Source: DAOTYE01 sp034434915 (GTDB taxonomy: Bacteria; Chloroflexota; Dehalococcoidia; Dehalococcoidales; RBG-16-60-22). From it: 49,416 nucleotides of DNA. The DNA lies in the NCBI GenBank assembly GCA_034434915.1, contig DAOTYE010000015.1:1-49416 (forward strand), written 5' to 3'. Shown piece by piece: positions 15,633-23,256 of this stretch. Positions within the stretch are counted from its first letter, which is position 1, and each line of letters begins with the position of its first letter. The notes below the pieces were generated by a model that made no database searches, was not told the origin of the DNA, and saw only the letters and a program-made list of their open reading frames with translations. The position numbers and the translations under genes were made by a program.

Positions 15633-16688
15633 ATGGGCTCCGATGCTGAGGTCTCGCGCCATATCCCTGTTTTGCTTCAAGAGACAATCAGGGCGCTGGG
15701 GGTTCAGCCCGGTGGGCGTTATATAGACTGTACGGTGGGTGGCGGTGGACATGCTCTGGCTATTCTGGAGCACAGCTCACCCGGCGGACAGCTACTGGGC
15801 ATTGATGCTGACCCGCAGGCGATAAAAGTTGCCCGTGCCACGCTCAAAAATTATGAGGAGTCTGTCCTCCTTGTCAACGATAATTTTGCCAATTTGCAGG
15901 CTATCTGCATTAAGTTTGATTTTTTCCCGGTGCATGGCATCCTTTTTGACCTGGGGCTATCCTCGCTACAGCTGAGCGATGAGAGCCGCGGCTTCAGTTT
16001 CCAGACGGACGCACCACTTGACATGCGGTTCAGCCCCAGAACGGAACTGACCGCAGAGGAAATCATAAATCGCTGGTCTGAAGAGAGGCTCTCTTATCTC
16101 ATCAGGAGATACGGGGAGGAGCCTTTCAGCCGCCAGATTGCCCGCTATATCGTGAAGGCACGCCCCATTCGCTCAACTCTTCATCTGGCTCAGATTATTG
16201 AGCAGGCGGTCGGCGGCAGAAAAGGCAAAATCCACCCTGCCACCAAGACTTTCCAGGCGTTGCGCATTGCGGTGAACCGTGAGCTGGAGAACCTGGAAGC
16301 GGCATTGAAACAGGCACTTGACCTTCTGGGCTATGAAGGGCGGCTGGTGGTCATTAGCTACCATTCTCTTGAAGACCGCATTGTCAAGCAATTCATGCAG
16401 AGAGAAGCGCGTGACTGTCTCTGCCCACCGGAGATACCAGCCTGTGTCTGTGGACATAAAGCCAGATTAAGGTTGCTTACCAGAAAGATAGTAACGCCAT
16501 CAGAGGCGGAAGTGGCATCAAATCCGCGCAGTCGCAGTGCCAGGATGAGGGTAGCTGAACGCATCGTGGTGCCGGAAGACTGTTATGAAAGCGATGCCGT
16601 GACCAGTATTCTGTCTGAAACAAAAGCGATAGCCTGGAAGAAGCCGCTATTGCTTCAGAAATTAAAAATGGTATTTGCCGCATCATAA
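15633..16688 (+). CDS. rsmH: 16S rRNA (cytosine-1402-N4)-methyltransferase RsmH
   Basis: RsmH (MraW) methylates C1402 in the 16S rRNA decoding centre. The SAM site IDCTVGGGGHALAIL (about 31-45), FDLGLSSLQL (about 108) and SYHSLEDRIVKQF (about 247) are all family signatures. At 351 residues it is slightly longer than usual owing to a C-terminal extension of about 30 residues. Its ATG directly follows the mraZ stop. Confidence 0.97.
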   Translation: MGSDAEVSRHIPVLLQETIRALGVQPGGRYIDCTVGGGGHALAILEHSSPGGQLLGIDADPQAIKVARATLKNYEESVLLVNDNFANLQAICIKFDFFPVHGILFDLGLSSLQLSDESRGFSFQTDAPLDMRFSPRTELTAEEIINRWSEERLSYLIRRYGEEPFSRQIARYIVKARPIRSTLHLAQIIEQAVGGRKGKIHPATKTFQALRIAVNRELENLEAALKQALDLLGYEGRLVVISYHSLEDRIVKQFMQREARDCLCPPEIPACVCGHKARLRLLTRKIVTPSEAEVASNPRSRSARMRVAERIVVPEDCYESDAVTSILSETKAIAWKKPLLLQKLKMVFAAS

Positions 16689-16722
16689 AAAAGAAATTGG
16701 GAAGAGCGGGTAACGGCGGAAA

Positions 16723-16773
16723 AGGAGGTCCTGGCATGTGATAATGAAAAATAAAGATAGGTCAGCATCATAG
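16723..16773 (+). other. Strong ribosome binding site with a vestigial short frame
   Basis: In the 104-bp gap between rsmH and ftsA, AGGAGGT (16723-16729) is followed at normal distance by ATG-TGA (16736-16741). It is also followed by an overlapping GTG at 16738 that opens an 11-codon frame (MIMKNKDRSAS). In other bacteria ftsL and the wall genes begin here. It could be a tiny leader peptide or the scar of a lost gene; I do not call it a gene. Confidence 0.35.
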
Positions 16774-16792
16774 CGATAATGAGGAGGGTTAG

Positions 16793-18013
16793 ATGAAAAA
16801 AAGAATTATCACGTCTATTGATGTTGGTACTACGAAGGTATGCACTATCATCGCTGAAGTGGGCGAAGGTACCGGCATGCGTATCATCGGCATGGGTCAT
16901 GTGCCGTCAATAGGCTTGCACAAAGGGATGGTGGTGAACATCAATGATGCCAAAGAGTCCATCCGCCAGTCAGTAAAGAAGGCAGAGCAGGCGAGCAATT
17001 ATAAAATTGAGTCTGCCTATGTCGGCGTCACCGGGCGGCACATTTCCTCTATGAACAACCGCGGTGTCGTCGCCATTACCCGCAGTGACCGTCTGGTGAG
17101 GTCAGATGACTTGAAAAGAGTGCTTGCCTCAGCTCAAAGCGTAAAAGTGCCCAATGACCGGAGATTGCTCCACGTTATTCCGCGTGCCTATGCTGTGGAT
17201 GGGCAGCCCGGCGTAAAAAACCCCGTGGGCATGCATGGTTTCCGCCTTGATGTGGAGACCCATGTCATCACCGCGGCGGTGACATCCATTCAGAACCTGG
17301 TAAAATGCGTTCGCGGCGTTGGCATTGATGTTGATGAGCTTGTCCTGGAGCCAATCGCCAGCGCAGAAGCGGTGCTGTCTGAGGATGAAAAAGAGAGTGG
17401 CGTCATCGTCGCGGATATCGGCGGTGGCACCACTGATATCGCCGTCTTCAAGGATGGCAGCATCTGGCATACGGCGGTCATTCCGGTGGCTGGTTACCAG
17501 TTCACCAGGGATATCTCCATCGGCTTGGGTCTGCCCTTTGATGTTGCGGAAGAAATGAAGAAGAAGTACGGCAGTGTCATGCCAGTTTATGAGAGCAAGC
17601 AGGAGACCACCACCGCCATGTCACAGGACGGTCACGGAGTGTCTTATCAGGACCTGTGTGATATTATCCGGGCGCGTGTGGAAGAACTGCTGAAGCTTAT
17701 CGTTCTGGAACTGCCCAACGCCGAATACCGCAAGCTGGTACCAGCAGGTCTTGTGCTCACCGGAGGTAGCTCTAACTTAGCCGGCATTGATGCTCTTGGA
17801 AGAGAGATTCTGGGCATACCGGTGAGAGTGGGCGCCCCGATGAATATCTATGGCATTGCTGATACCTTGTGTGACCCGGCATACGCCACGGGTGTGGGCA
17901 TGTTACTCTGGGGTGCCAAGAACGCCGGTAATGGAAAGAACTGGGAGACCCCGGGGTTCGGCTCCAAGATAAGGAACCTCGCCTCCCGGTTTGCCCGGCT
18001 GTTCCGCTGGTAA
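16793..18013 (+). CDS. ftsA: Cell division protein FtsA
   Basis: FtsA is the actin-like ATPase that tethers FtsZ to the membrane. The 406-residue protein has SIDVGTTKVCTII (about 8-20), the 1C-domain region, IVADIGGGTTDIAVF (about 204) and LTGGSSNLAGI (about 322). The C-terminal amphipathic helix that inserts in the membrane is present (SKIRNLASRFARLFRW at the end). GAGGAGGG precedes the ATG. ftsZ follows after a 39-bp gap. No ftsL, ftsQ, ftsW or ftsI lies nearby. Confidence 0.97.
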   Translation: MKKRIITSIDVGTTKVCTIIAEVGEGTGMRIIGMGHVPSIGLHKGMVVNINDAKESIRQSVKKAEQASNYKIESAYVGVTGRHISSMNNRGVVAITRSDRLVRSDDLKRVLASAQSVKVPNDRRLLHVIPRAYAVDGQPGVKNPVGMHGFRLDVETHVITAAVTSIQNLVKCVRGVGIDVDELVLEPIASAEAVLSEDEKESGVIVADIGGGTTDIAVFKDGSIWHTAVIPVAGYQFTRDISIGLGLPFDVAEEMKKKYGSVMPVYESKQETTTAMSQDGHGVSYQDLCDIIRARVEELLKLIVLELPNAEYRKLVPAGLVLTGGSSNLAGIDALGREILGIPVRVGAPMNIYGIADTLCDPAYATGVGMLLWGAKNAGNGKNWETPGFGSKIRNLASRFARLFRW

Positions 18014-18052
18014 AACAGTAGGTTGATAAATTTGCCAAAAAGGAGGAGGGAG

Positions 18053-19207
18053 ATGGCAAAGACAACGTTTGTAACCAATCCAGCCAAAATAAAAGTAATC
18101 GGGTGTGGGGGTGGCGGGTGCAATGCCGTCAGCCGCATGGTCCGTGAAGAAATTCAGGGCGTGGAGTTCATTGCCATGAACACGGACGCGCAGGCGCTGG
18201 CAATTACTGAAGCCCCCATACGCATCCAGCTCGGGGAGAAGCTGACCAGGGGTCTGGGAGTCGGCGGGGACCATCACCTGGGACAGAAAGCAGCTGAAGA
18301 AAGCCGGGATGAAATCAGAGAAGTCGTCGCCGGAGCAGACATGGTGTTCGTCACCGCAGGCATGGGTGGCGGCACCGGCACCGGCTCGGCACCGGTTGTT
18401 GCGGAGATTGCCAAGCAGAGCGGTGCCCTGACCATCGGCGTGGTCACCAGACCCTTCAGCTTTGAAGGAACTCACCGTGACCGCGTCGCCAAAGAAGGCA
18501 TCGCCAATTTGCTGGGCAAGGTTGATACTCTCATCATCATTCCCAATGACAGATTGCTTGACCTCTGTGACCAGAAGACGACGGTGGACAGCGCCTTCAA
18601 GATGGCGGATGACGTCCTCCGTCACGGCGTCCAGGCAATATCTGAGGTCATCACTGTCCCCGGACTTATTAACCTGGACTTCGCTGACGTCAAAGCAATC
18701 ATGAAGGACGCCGGTCCGGCATGGATGTCAATCGGTGTTGGCTCCGGTCAGAACCGGGCAGTGGACGCGGCAAAGAAGGCGCTCGCCAGCCCTCTGCTGG
18801 ATGTTTCCATCGCCGGTTCAAAGGCGGTCCTTTTCAATGTCATTGGTGATAACAGCCTGACCTTATTTGAGGTTAATGAAGCGGCTGAGGTCATCAGGGA
18901 AGCCGTTGACCCGGAGGCTAACATCATCTTCGGCGTGGCGTTTGACCCGAGCCTGGGCAACGATGTCAGAATCACTCTCATTGCCACCGGCTTCACCACC
19001 AGAATGGGGCTCACCGAAACCGGGAAAGAAGATGAAACGGTGAAAATGCTCAAAGGATTGAAGAATGAAGAAGAGCTGGATATACCGTCCTTCTTCCGCC
19101 GCCCGCTGTTCAATCAGCGGCGCCAGGCGGTGGTACAGCCGGCCGCAAAATCAGCTCACACCGCGGCGGCAAACTGCCCGCAACCACCTGTCCCGAGCGA
19201 GCAATAG
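18053..19207 (+). CDS. ftsZ: Cell division GTPase FtsZ
   Basis: FtsZ polymerises into the division ring. Nucleotide and polymer motifs are intact: GCGGGGCNAVSRM (about 18-30), NTDAQAL, GMGGGTGTGSAPVVAEIAKQ (about 103-122) and NDRLLDL. The ATG at 18053 follows AGGAGGGAG, giving 384 residues; an upstream TTG at 18023 is not needed. The conserved C-terminal peptide appears as DIPSFFRR (about 345-352) right after the core, with almost no linker. About 30 variable residues follow it, whereas in most bacteria this peptide is at the very end after a long linker. Confidence 0.96.
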   Translation: MAKTTFVTNPAKIKVIGCGGGGCNAVSRMVREEIQGVEFIAMNTDAQALAITEAPIRIQLGEKLTRGLGVGGDHHLGQKAAEESRDEIREVVAGADMVFVTAGMGGGTGTGSAPVVAEIAKQSGALTIGVVTRPFSFEGTHRDRVAKEGIANLLGKVDTLIIIPNDRLLDLCDQKTTVDSAFKMADDVLRHGVQAISEVITVPGLINLDFADVKAIMKDAGPAWMSIGVGSGQNRAVDAAKKALASPLLDVSIAGSKAVLFNVIGDNSLTLFEVNEAAEVIREAVDPEANIIFGVAFDPSLGNDVRITLIATGFTTRMGLTETGKEDETVKMLKGLKNEEELDIPSFFRRPLFNQRRQAVVQPAAKSAHTAAANCPQPPVPSEQ

Positions 19208-19255
19208 CTGAGCGAAAACAGTACTTGGCTGGATTTAAAGAGTAAAAACAACCGA

Positions 19256-19284
19256 GGCTGCGGGGGATGATCCGCAGCCTTTTT
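19256..19284 (+). terminator. Intrinsic terminator after ftsZ
   Basis: GGCTGCGG (19256-19263) pairs with CCGCAGCC (19272-19279) across an 8-nt loop and is followed by TTTTT. It lies 48 bp after the ftsZ stop and ends the mraZ-rsmH-ftsA-ftsZ unit. Confidence 0.92.
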
Positions 19285-19295
19285 ATGCCTTGCGT

Positions 19296-19324
19296 TTGAC
19301 AATTTCAGCGATGCTGGCTATCCT
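19296..19324 (+). promoter_or_regulatory. Promoter of rsmD-coaD-ferredoxin
   Basis: TTGACA (19296-19301) lies 17 bp before TATCCT (19319-19324), directly after the ftsZ terminator and 45 bp before the rsmD start. Confidence 0.6.
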
Positions 19325-19369
19325 ATTACGTGTGTGCTTGACTTTTCAATCCTGTGAGGACGCAGTGTC

Positions 19370-19927
19370 ATGATGAGGGTTATTGCCGGGAGTGCTAAAG
19401 GACATCATTTGAAAGCCCCGAGAACTCCACGCACTCGCCCGGCAACAGACCTTGTCCGCGGCGCCATCTTTTCCATTCTGGAAAGCATGACTGATGACTG
19501 GAAGCTGGTTTTAGACCTTTTCTCCGGTAGCGGCGCCCTTGGTATTGAGGCTTTGAGCCGCGGGGCGGGCTGGGTGGACTTCGTGGAGCGCGCGCCGCGT
19601 TGCTGCGCTGTTATCAAAGAGAACCTGGAAAAAACCGGGCTTAAAGACCGGGCACATGTTTACTGCTGTCCGGTGGCTAAAGCACTTTCCTTCTTGGATA
19701 GGGAATACAGCATTATTCTTATTGACCCACCATATGCAGATACCACCATTGGTGCCACCATCACCCAGCTGGCGGAATCAAAGCTGGTGGGGAACCGGAC
19801 TGTGGTTATCGTGACGCACTCTTCACGCTTTGCTTTAGAGCCATTATATGCTACATTAAAAATGGTTAAAGAACACCGTCATGGGGACAGCACCATCGCC
19901 ATTTACCGGAAGGAGGTTGCCTCTTGA
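19370..19927 (+). CDS. rsmD: 16S rRNA (guanine-966-N2)-methyltransferase RsmD
   Basis: RsmD methylates G966 of 16S rRNA. The N-terminus MRVIAGSAKGHHLKAP, the SAM motif LDLFSGSGALGIEALSRGA (about 46-64) and the catalytic DPPYAD (about 120) identify it. At 185 residues the length is normal. ATGATG at 19370 gives two start choices one codon apart. Its stop overlaps the coaD start by four bases, a pairing widespread in bacteria. Confidence 0.96.
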   Translation: MMRVIAGSAKGHHLKAPRTPRTRPATDLVRGAIFSILESMTDDWKLVLDLFSGSGALGIEALSRGAGWVDFVERAPRCCAVIKENLEKTGLKDRAHVYCCPVAKALSFLDREYSIILIDPPYADTTIGATITQLAESKLVGNRTVVIVTHSSRFALEPLYATLKMVKEHRHGDSTIAIYRKEVAS

Positions 19928-20430
19928 CCATAGCGGTTTATCCCGGGACGTTTGACCCCATCACTAACGGGCATCTTGAAATAATCAGCCGTGCCGCCCA
20001 GATATTTGACAAAGTCATTGTCGGCGTCTATGAAAAGCCTGACAAAAATATCTTTTTCACCACTGAGGAGCGGATGGAGCTGGCACAAAAAGCGGTCTCC
20101 CACCTGCCAAATGTGACGGTACACAGCTTTGATGGCTTGACTGTTGACTTTGCCAAAAAGATGAAAGCAAAGGTCCTCATCCGGGGGCTCAGGATGATTT
20201 CTGACTTTGAGAAAGAGTTTGAGATGGCGATGATGAACCGCAAGCTGGCACCGGAAATTGACCTGGTCTGCCTCATGGCAAGCCAGGAGTTCCAGTTCTT
20301 AAGCTCCAGCCTGGTGAAAGAGGTCGCCTGTTTGAATGGTGACATTGATTGTCTTGTGCCATCCCACGTAGCCAGAGCATTGAAGAAAAAATGCGGCACG
20401 CGGCCCCGCACGACTAAGTCAATACGGTAA
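19924..20430 (+). CDS. coaD: Phosphopantetheine adenylyltransferase
   Basis: CoaD transfers AMP from ATP to 4'-phosphopantetheine, the penultimate step of coenzyme A synthesis. The nucleotidyltransferase motif GTFDPITNGHLE (8-19) and the late QFLSSSLVKEVA motif (about 121-132) are intact. The start is a TTG embedded in TTGA, overlapping the rsmD stop, with GGAGG about ten bases upstream. At 168 residues it is normal, with a short basic tail. Confidence 0.96.
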   Translation: MTIAVYPGTFDPITNGHLEIISRAAQIFDKVIVGVYEKPDKNIFFTTEERMELAQKAVSHLPNVTVHSFDGLTVDFAKKMKAKVLIRGLRMISDFEKEFEMAMMNRKLAPEIDLVCLMASQEFQFLSSSLVKEVACLNGDIDCLVPSHVARALKKKCGTRPRTTKSIR

Positions 20431-20454
20431 GCAATAGGTCAAGGAGGAAGAATT

Positions 20455-20718
20455 ATGGCATACAAAATCACTGAAGAATGCATCAGCTGTGGCGCCTGCG
20501 AACCAGAATGTCCGAACAAGGCTATCAGCGAAGGGCAAACCACTTATGTCATTGACCCGGCAAAATGCACTGAGTGTGTGGGTTCATTTGACTCATCACG
20601 CTGTGCCGCCGTATGTCCGGTTGACGCCTGCGTCCCTGACCCGGCACACAAAGAGACCAAAGAGCAATTGCTGGAGAAATGGAAGAAACTCCATCCCGGC
20701 GAGACGCCTAAAGTATAA
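20455..20718 (+). CDS. 2[4Fe-4S] ferredoxin
   Basis: The 87-residue protein has two four-cysteine cluster motifs: CISCGACEPECP (Cys 9, 12, 15, 19) and C38-x2-C41-x8-C50-x3-C54. The longer gap in the second motif marks the Alvin/YfhL type of low-potential ferredoxin. AAGGAGGAAG precedes the ATG. It follows coaD by 24 bp, a frequent arrangement. It could donate electrons to many enzymes; a link to the NADH-module-less complex I is only speculative. Confidence 0.95.
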   Translation: MAYKITEECISCGACEPECPNKAISEGQTTYVIDPAKCTECVGSFDSSRCAAVCPVDACVPDPAHKETKEQLLEKWKKLHPGETPKV

Positions 20719-20725
20719 GCTCATC

Positions 20726-21214
20726 CTAGCGGAAAAAAGAACGTACTGAGTCAAACTCCTTTGGCAGGAGCGCCAGCACCATCGGCAATTTGTCCAGCAG
20801 AAGCAGTGCTAGGGCAGAATCAGCTATCGGTCCTTTCGCTCCAAGGAATTTGACCCACAGGGCGAGCAGGGCACTGCAAAACAGGGCTCCCATGATGAAA
20901 CCGAGGGCGGCACCGCCCAGACGGTCAACCCAGCCCAGCATCACCGCGGAGGTGAGCCATTTCAGCACCCCTGCCGCCACGCCGGCAATCACCATCACCC
21001 CGATGAGGATGATGGCGAAGGCGGCAACCTTCGCGATACTGGTCTGTGAGATAAAGCTGAGCTGTGGCGCCAGGGCGGCATAAAAACGTCCCGCCAGGAT
21101 GACGCCAATAATCAGCCCGGCTAGTGTCAGCACTTCTTTAATCAGCCCCATTTTCAGCCCGCTGAAGGTGGACACGGCAATCAGGACGATGATGATGATG
21201 TCAAGCCAGTTCAT
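20726..21214 (-). CDS. CvpA family membrane protein
   Basis: The 162-residue protein has four hydrophobic segments and the CvpA signature near the N-terminus (WLDIIIIVLIAVSTFSGLKMGLIKEV) and in the middle (WVDRLGGAALGFIMGAL). CvpA proteins are linked to colicin V production in E. coli and to envelope stress elsewhere; the molecular role is unclear. It lies 41 bp downstream of the MacB-like permease in the same direction and converges on the ferredoxin gene. Confidence 0.88.
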   Translation of the reverse strand: MNWLDIIIIVLIAVSTFSGLKMGLIKEVLTLAGLIIGVILAGRFYAALAPQLSFISQTSIAKVAAFAIILIGVMVIAGVAAGVLKWLTSAVMLGWVDRLGGAALGFIMGALFCSALLALWVKFLGAKGPIADSALALLLLDKLPMVLALLPKEFDSVRSFFR

Positions 21215-21255
21215 ACACGCCTCCTGTACCCTATTTAGCTACTCCACTATTTTTA

Positions 21256-22506
21256 TCACTCATAGCGCAGGGCGTCAATGGGGTTAAGGCGGGCGGCTCT
21301 CATCGCCGGGTAAATGCCTGAGGCGAGCCCGATGAATATTGACACCGAAACGGCAAGGATAACGATATCTGGTGACACCGCCGCGGCAAGCTTCATGCCG
21401 CCCACATCAATCTGTGATATTAACAGGGACAACAGCCAGCCTCCAGCAATGCCTATCCCCCCACCGACAAGACTTAACGTCGCCGCTTCAAACAAAAACT
21501 GCATCAGGATGTCGCGTCGTTTTGCGCCCACCGCTTTGCGGATACCTATCTCCCGAGTGCGTTCCGTCACGGAGACCAGCATGATGTTCATGATGCCAAT
21601 GCCGCCCACAACGAGCGAAATGCTGGCGATGGCGCCGAGTACTATGGTAAAGACACCGGTAACCTGCTCCATGATGCCCAGAGCCTGTTCCTGAGTCATT
21701 ATAGAAAAGTCGTTCTTTTCACCCTCCTTGATGCGGTGGCGTTTCCGCAAAATCTTCTCTATCTCAGCTCTGGTATCTTCAATTAGGCTGGCATCTGCCA
21801 CCTGGACGACAATAGACTGGACGGCGTCCTCACCGGTGGCAGTTTTTGAGGCGAACAGCTTGCTTTGAAAGGTGGTGATAGGTACTACGATGATATCATC
21901 CATGCTGATGCCCATAATGGCACCACCTTTTGGCGCCAGGACACCGATAACCGTAAATTCTTTCCCTTTTAGCTTTACCTTCTTTCCAATAGGGCTAACC
22001 CCACCGAAGATGTCTTGCGCCACCTTATTGCCAAGCACCAGCACCGTATCCCGTGAAGCCACATGACGGTCAGTGATAAACTGTCCTTCAGCGAGTTTAT
22101 AGTTCATTAGCGCCTGGAAGTCAGGCGTACTACCCTCAATGACCGCAACTTTGCTTTCATCACCGTAAGTCACCTCCGCAAAGTTCTCATTGGTTGGCGC
22201 CGTGGCTGTTACCCAGCGGATATCTGCAATCGCTTTCACGTCATCCATGGTCATCGTAGGATTAGCATAGCTGGGCGACAACCCGGCCAAGCCTGGAGCA
22301 TCAGGATTATGAGGTTGGACGAAAAGGATATTAGTTCCCAGCTCCTGCATTGAGGCGGTAATAGAAGCCTGAGCACCTCTACCCACTGACATCAGCGCAA
22401 TCACTGCTCCCACACCAATAATGATGCCAAGCATGGTGAGCGATGAGCGCAGTTTATTGGCAAAAAGTGACCTGATGGCGATGACTATTGAGTCAAGAAA
22501 CTTCAC
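21256..22506 (-). CDS. MacB-type ABC transporter permease
   Basis: The 416-residue protein has the MacB/LolCE layout: a first membrane helix (about 20-45, SLTMLGIIIGVGAVIALMSV), a large extracytoplasmic MacB core domain (about 50-270) and three C-terminal membrane helices in the FtsX domain. VTERTREIGIRKAVGAKR (about 312-329) is the conserved coupling loop. The start overlaps the ATPase stop by four bases. With the ATPase and adaptor it forms a three-part mechanotransmission-type exporter. Substrate unknown: peptides, antibiotics or lipids. Confidence 0.93.
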   Translation of the reverse strand: MKFLDSIVIAIRSLFANKLRSSLTMLGIIIGVGAVIALMSVGRGAQASITASMQELGTNILFVQPHNPDAPGLAGLSPSYANPTMTMDDVKAIADIRWVTATAPTNENFAEVTYGDESKVAVIEGSTPDFQALMNYKLAEGQFITDRHVASRDTVLVLGNKVAQDIFGGVSPIGKKVKLKGKEFTVIGVLAPKGGAIMGISMDDIIVVPITTFQSKLFASKTATGEDAVQSIVVQVADASLIEDTRAEIEKILRKRHRIKEGEKNDFSIMTQEQALGIMEQVTGVFTIVLGAIASISLVVGGIGIMNIMLVSVTERTREIGIRKAVGAKRRDILMQFLFEAATLSLVGGGIGIAGGWLLSLLISQIDVGGMKLAAAVSPDIVILAVSVSIFIGLASGIYPAMRAARLNPIDALRYE

Positions 22507-23252
22507 GGCTGGACCCCTTTTCCTCTGGCGCTCTGCTCATTTTCCTTCTCCAGTCGTTCGCAGATGGCTTTTTCATCTCTCTTGACTATCTCATCGCTCA
22601 CAACTCTGCCATCTCGCAGGCGGATGATGCGCTTAGCCTGGTTGGCGATATCCATTTCATGTGTCACCAGCACAATGGTTATCCCCTCCTGATTCAGCCG
22701 GCAGAAGATGGAAATAATCTCCTGTGATGAGACGCTATCCAGATTTCCGGTGGGCTCATCCGCCAGGATTAGGGCGGGATTATTCACCAGCGCCCTGGCG
22801 ATGGCGACGCGCTGTTGCTCGCCACCGGACATCTCCGTAGGTTTGTGGTGGGCTCTGGCACCCAGCCCTACTCTTTCCAGGGCTTCAAGGCATCTCTTCC
22901 GTCTCTGGGTCAGGGTACCGCTGTACACCAGGGGCAGTTCTACATTGGCGATGGCATTGACGCGGGGCAGAAGATTGTAACTCTGGAAGACAAAACCTAT
23001 TTTTTTGTTCCGCATTTCTGCCAGCTTATTATCGCTTAGCTTGCTCACGTCAGTCCCTTCAAGCAGGTACTTTCCGACGGTGGGCTTGTCCAGGAAGCCC
23101 AGGATGTTCATCAGGGTTGATTTGCCTGAACCTGACGCGCCGATGAGTGCCACCATTTCACCCTGCCGGATGGTGAGCGTGATTCCTCTGAGCGCAGGGA
23201 CCTCCACTTTCCCCATGCGGTAGATTTTAGTGATGTTATCCAGCTCAATCAT
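22503..23252 (-). CDS. MacB/LolD-type ABC transporter ATPase
   Basis: The 249-residue ATPase has Walker A GASGSGKST (about 38-46), signature MSGGEQQRVAIARALVNNP (about 142-160) and Walker B LILADEPTGNLDS (about 162-174). The ATG at 23252 follows AGGAGAT, so the in-frame upstream extension into the adaptor gene is rejected. It sits between adaptor and permease genes, with four-base spacing or overlap on both sides. The C-terminal 20 residues beyond the usual end are charged. Confidence 0.94.
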   Translation of the reverse strand: MIELDNITKIYRMGKVEVPALRGITLTIRQGEMVALIGASGSGKSTLMNILGFLDKPTVGKYLLEGTDVSKLSDNKLAEMRNKKIGFVFQSYNLLPRVNAIANVELPLVYSGTLTQRRKRCLEALERVGLGARAHHKPTEMSGGEQQRVAIARALVNNPALILADEPTGNLDSVSSQEIISIFCRLNQEGITIVLVTHEMDIANQAKRIIRLRDGRVVSDEIVKRDEKAICERLEKENEQSARGKGVQP

Positions 23253-23256
23253 GGCT

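Noticed and set aside
17903..18625. A 240-codon minus-strand frame across ftsA-ftsZ
   Set aside because: It is antisense to two highly conserved genes; its length is explained by codon use in ftsZ.
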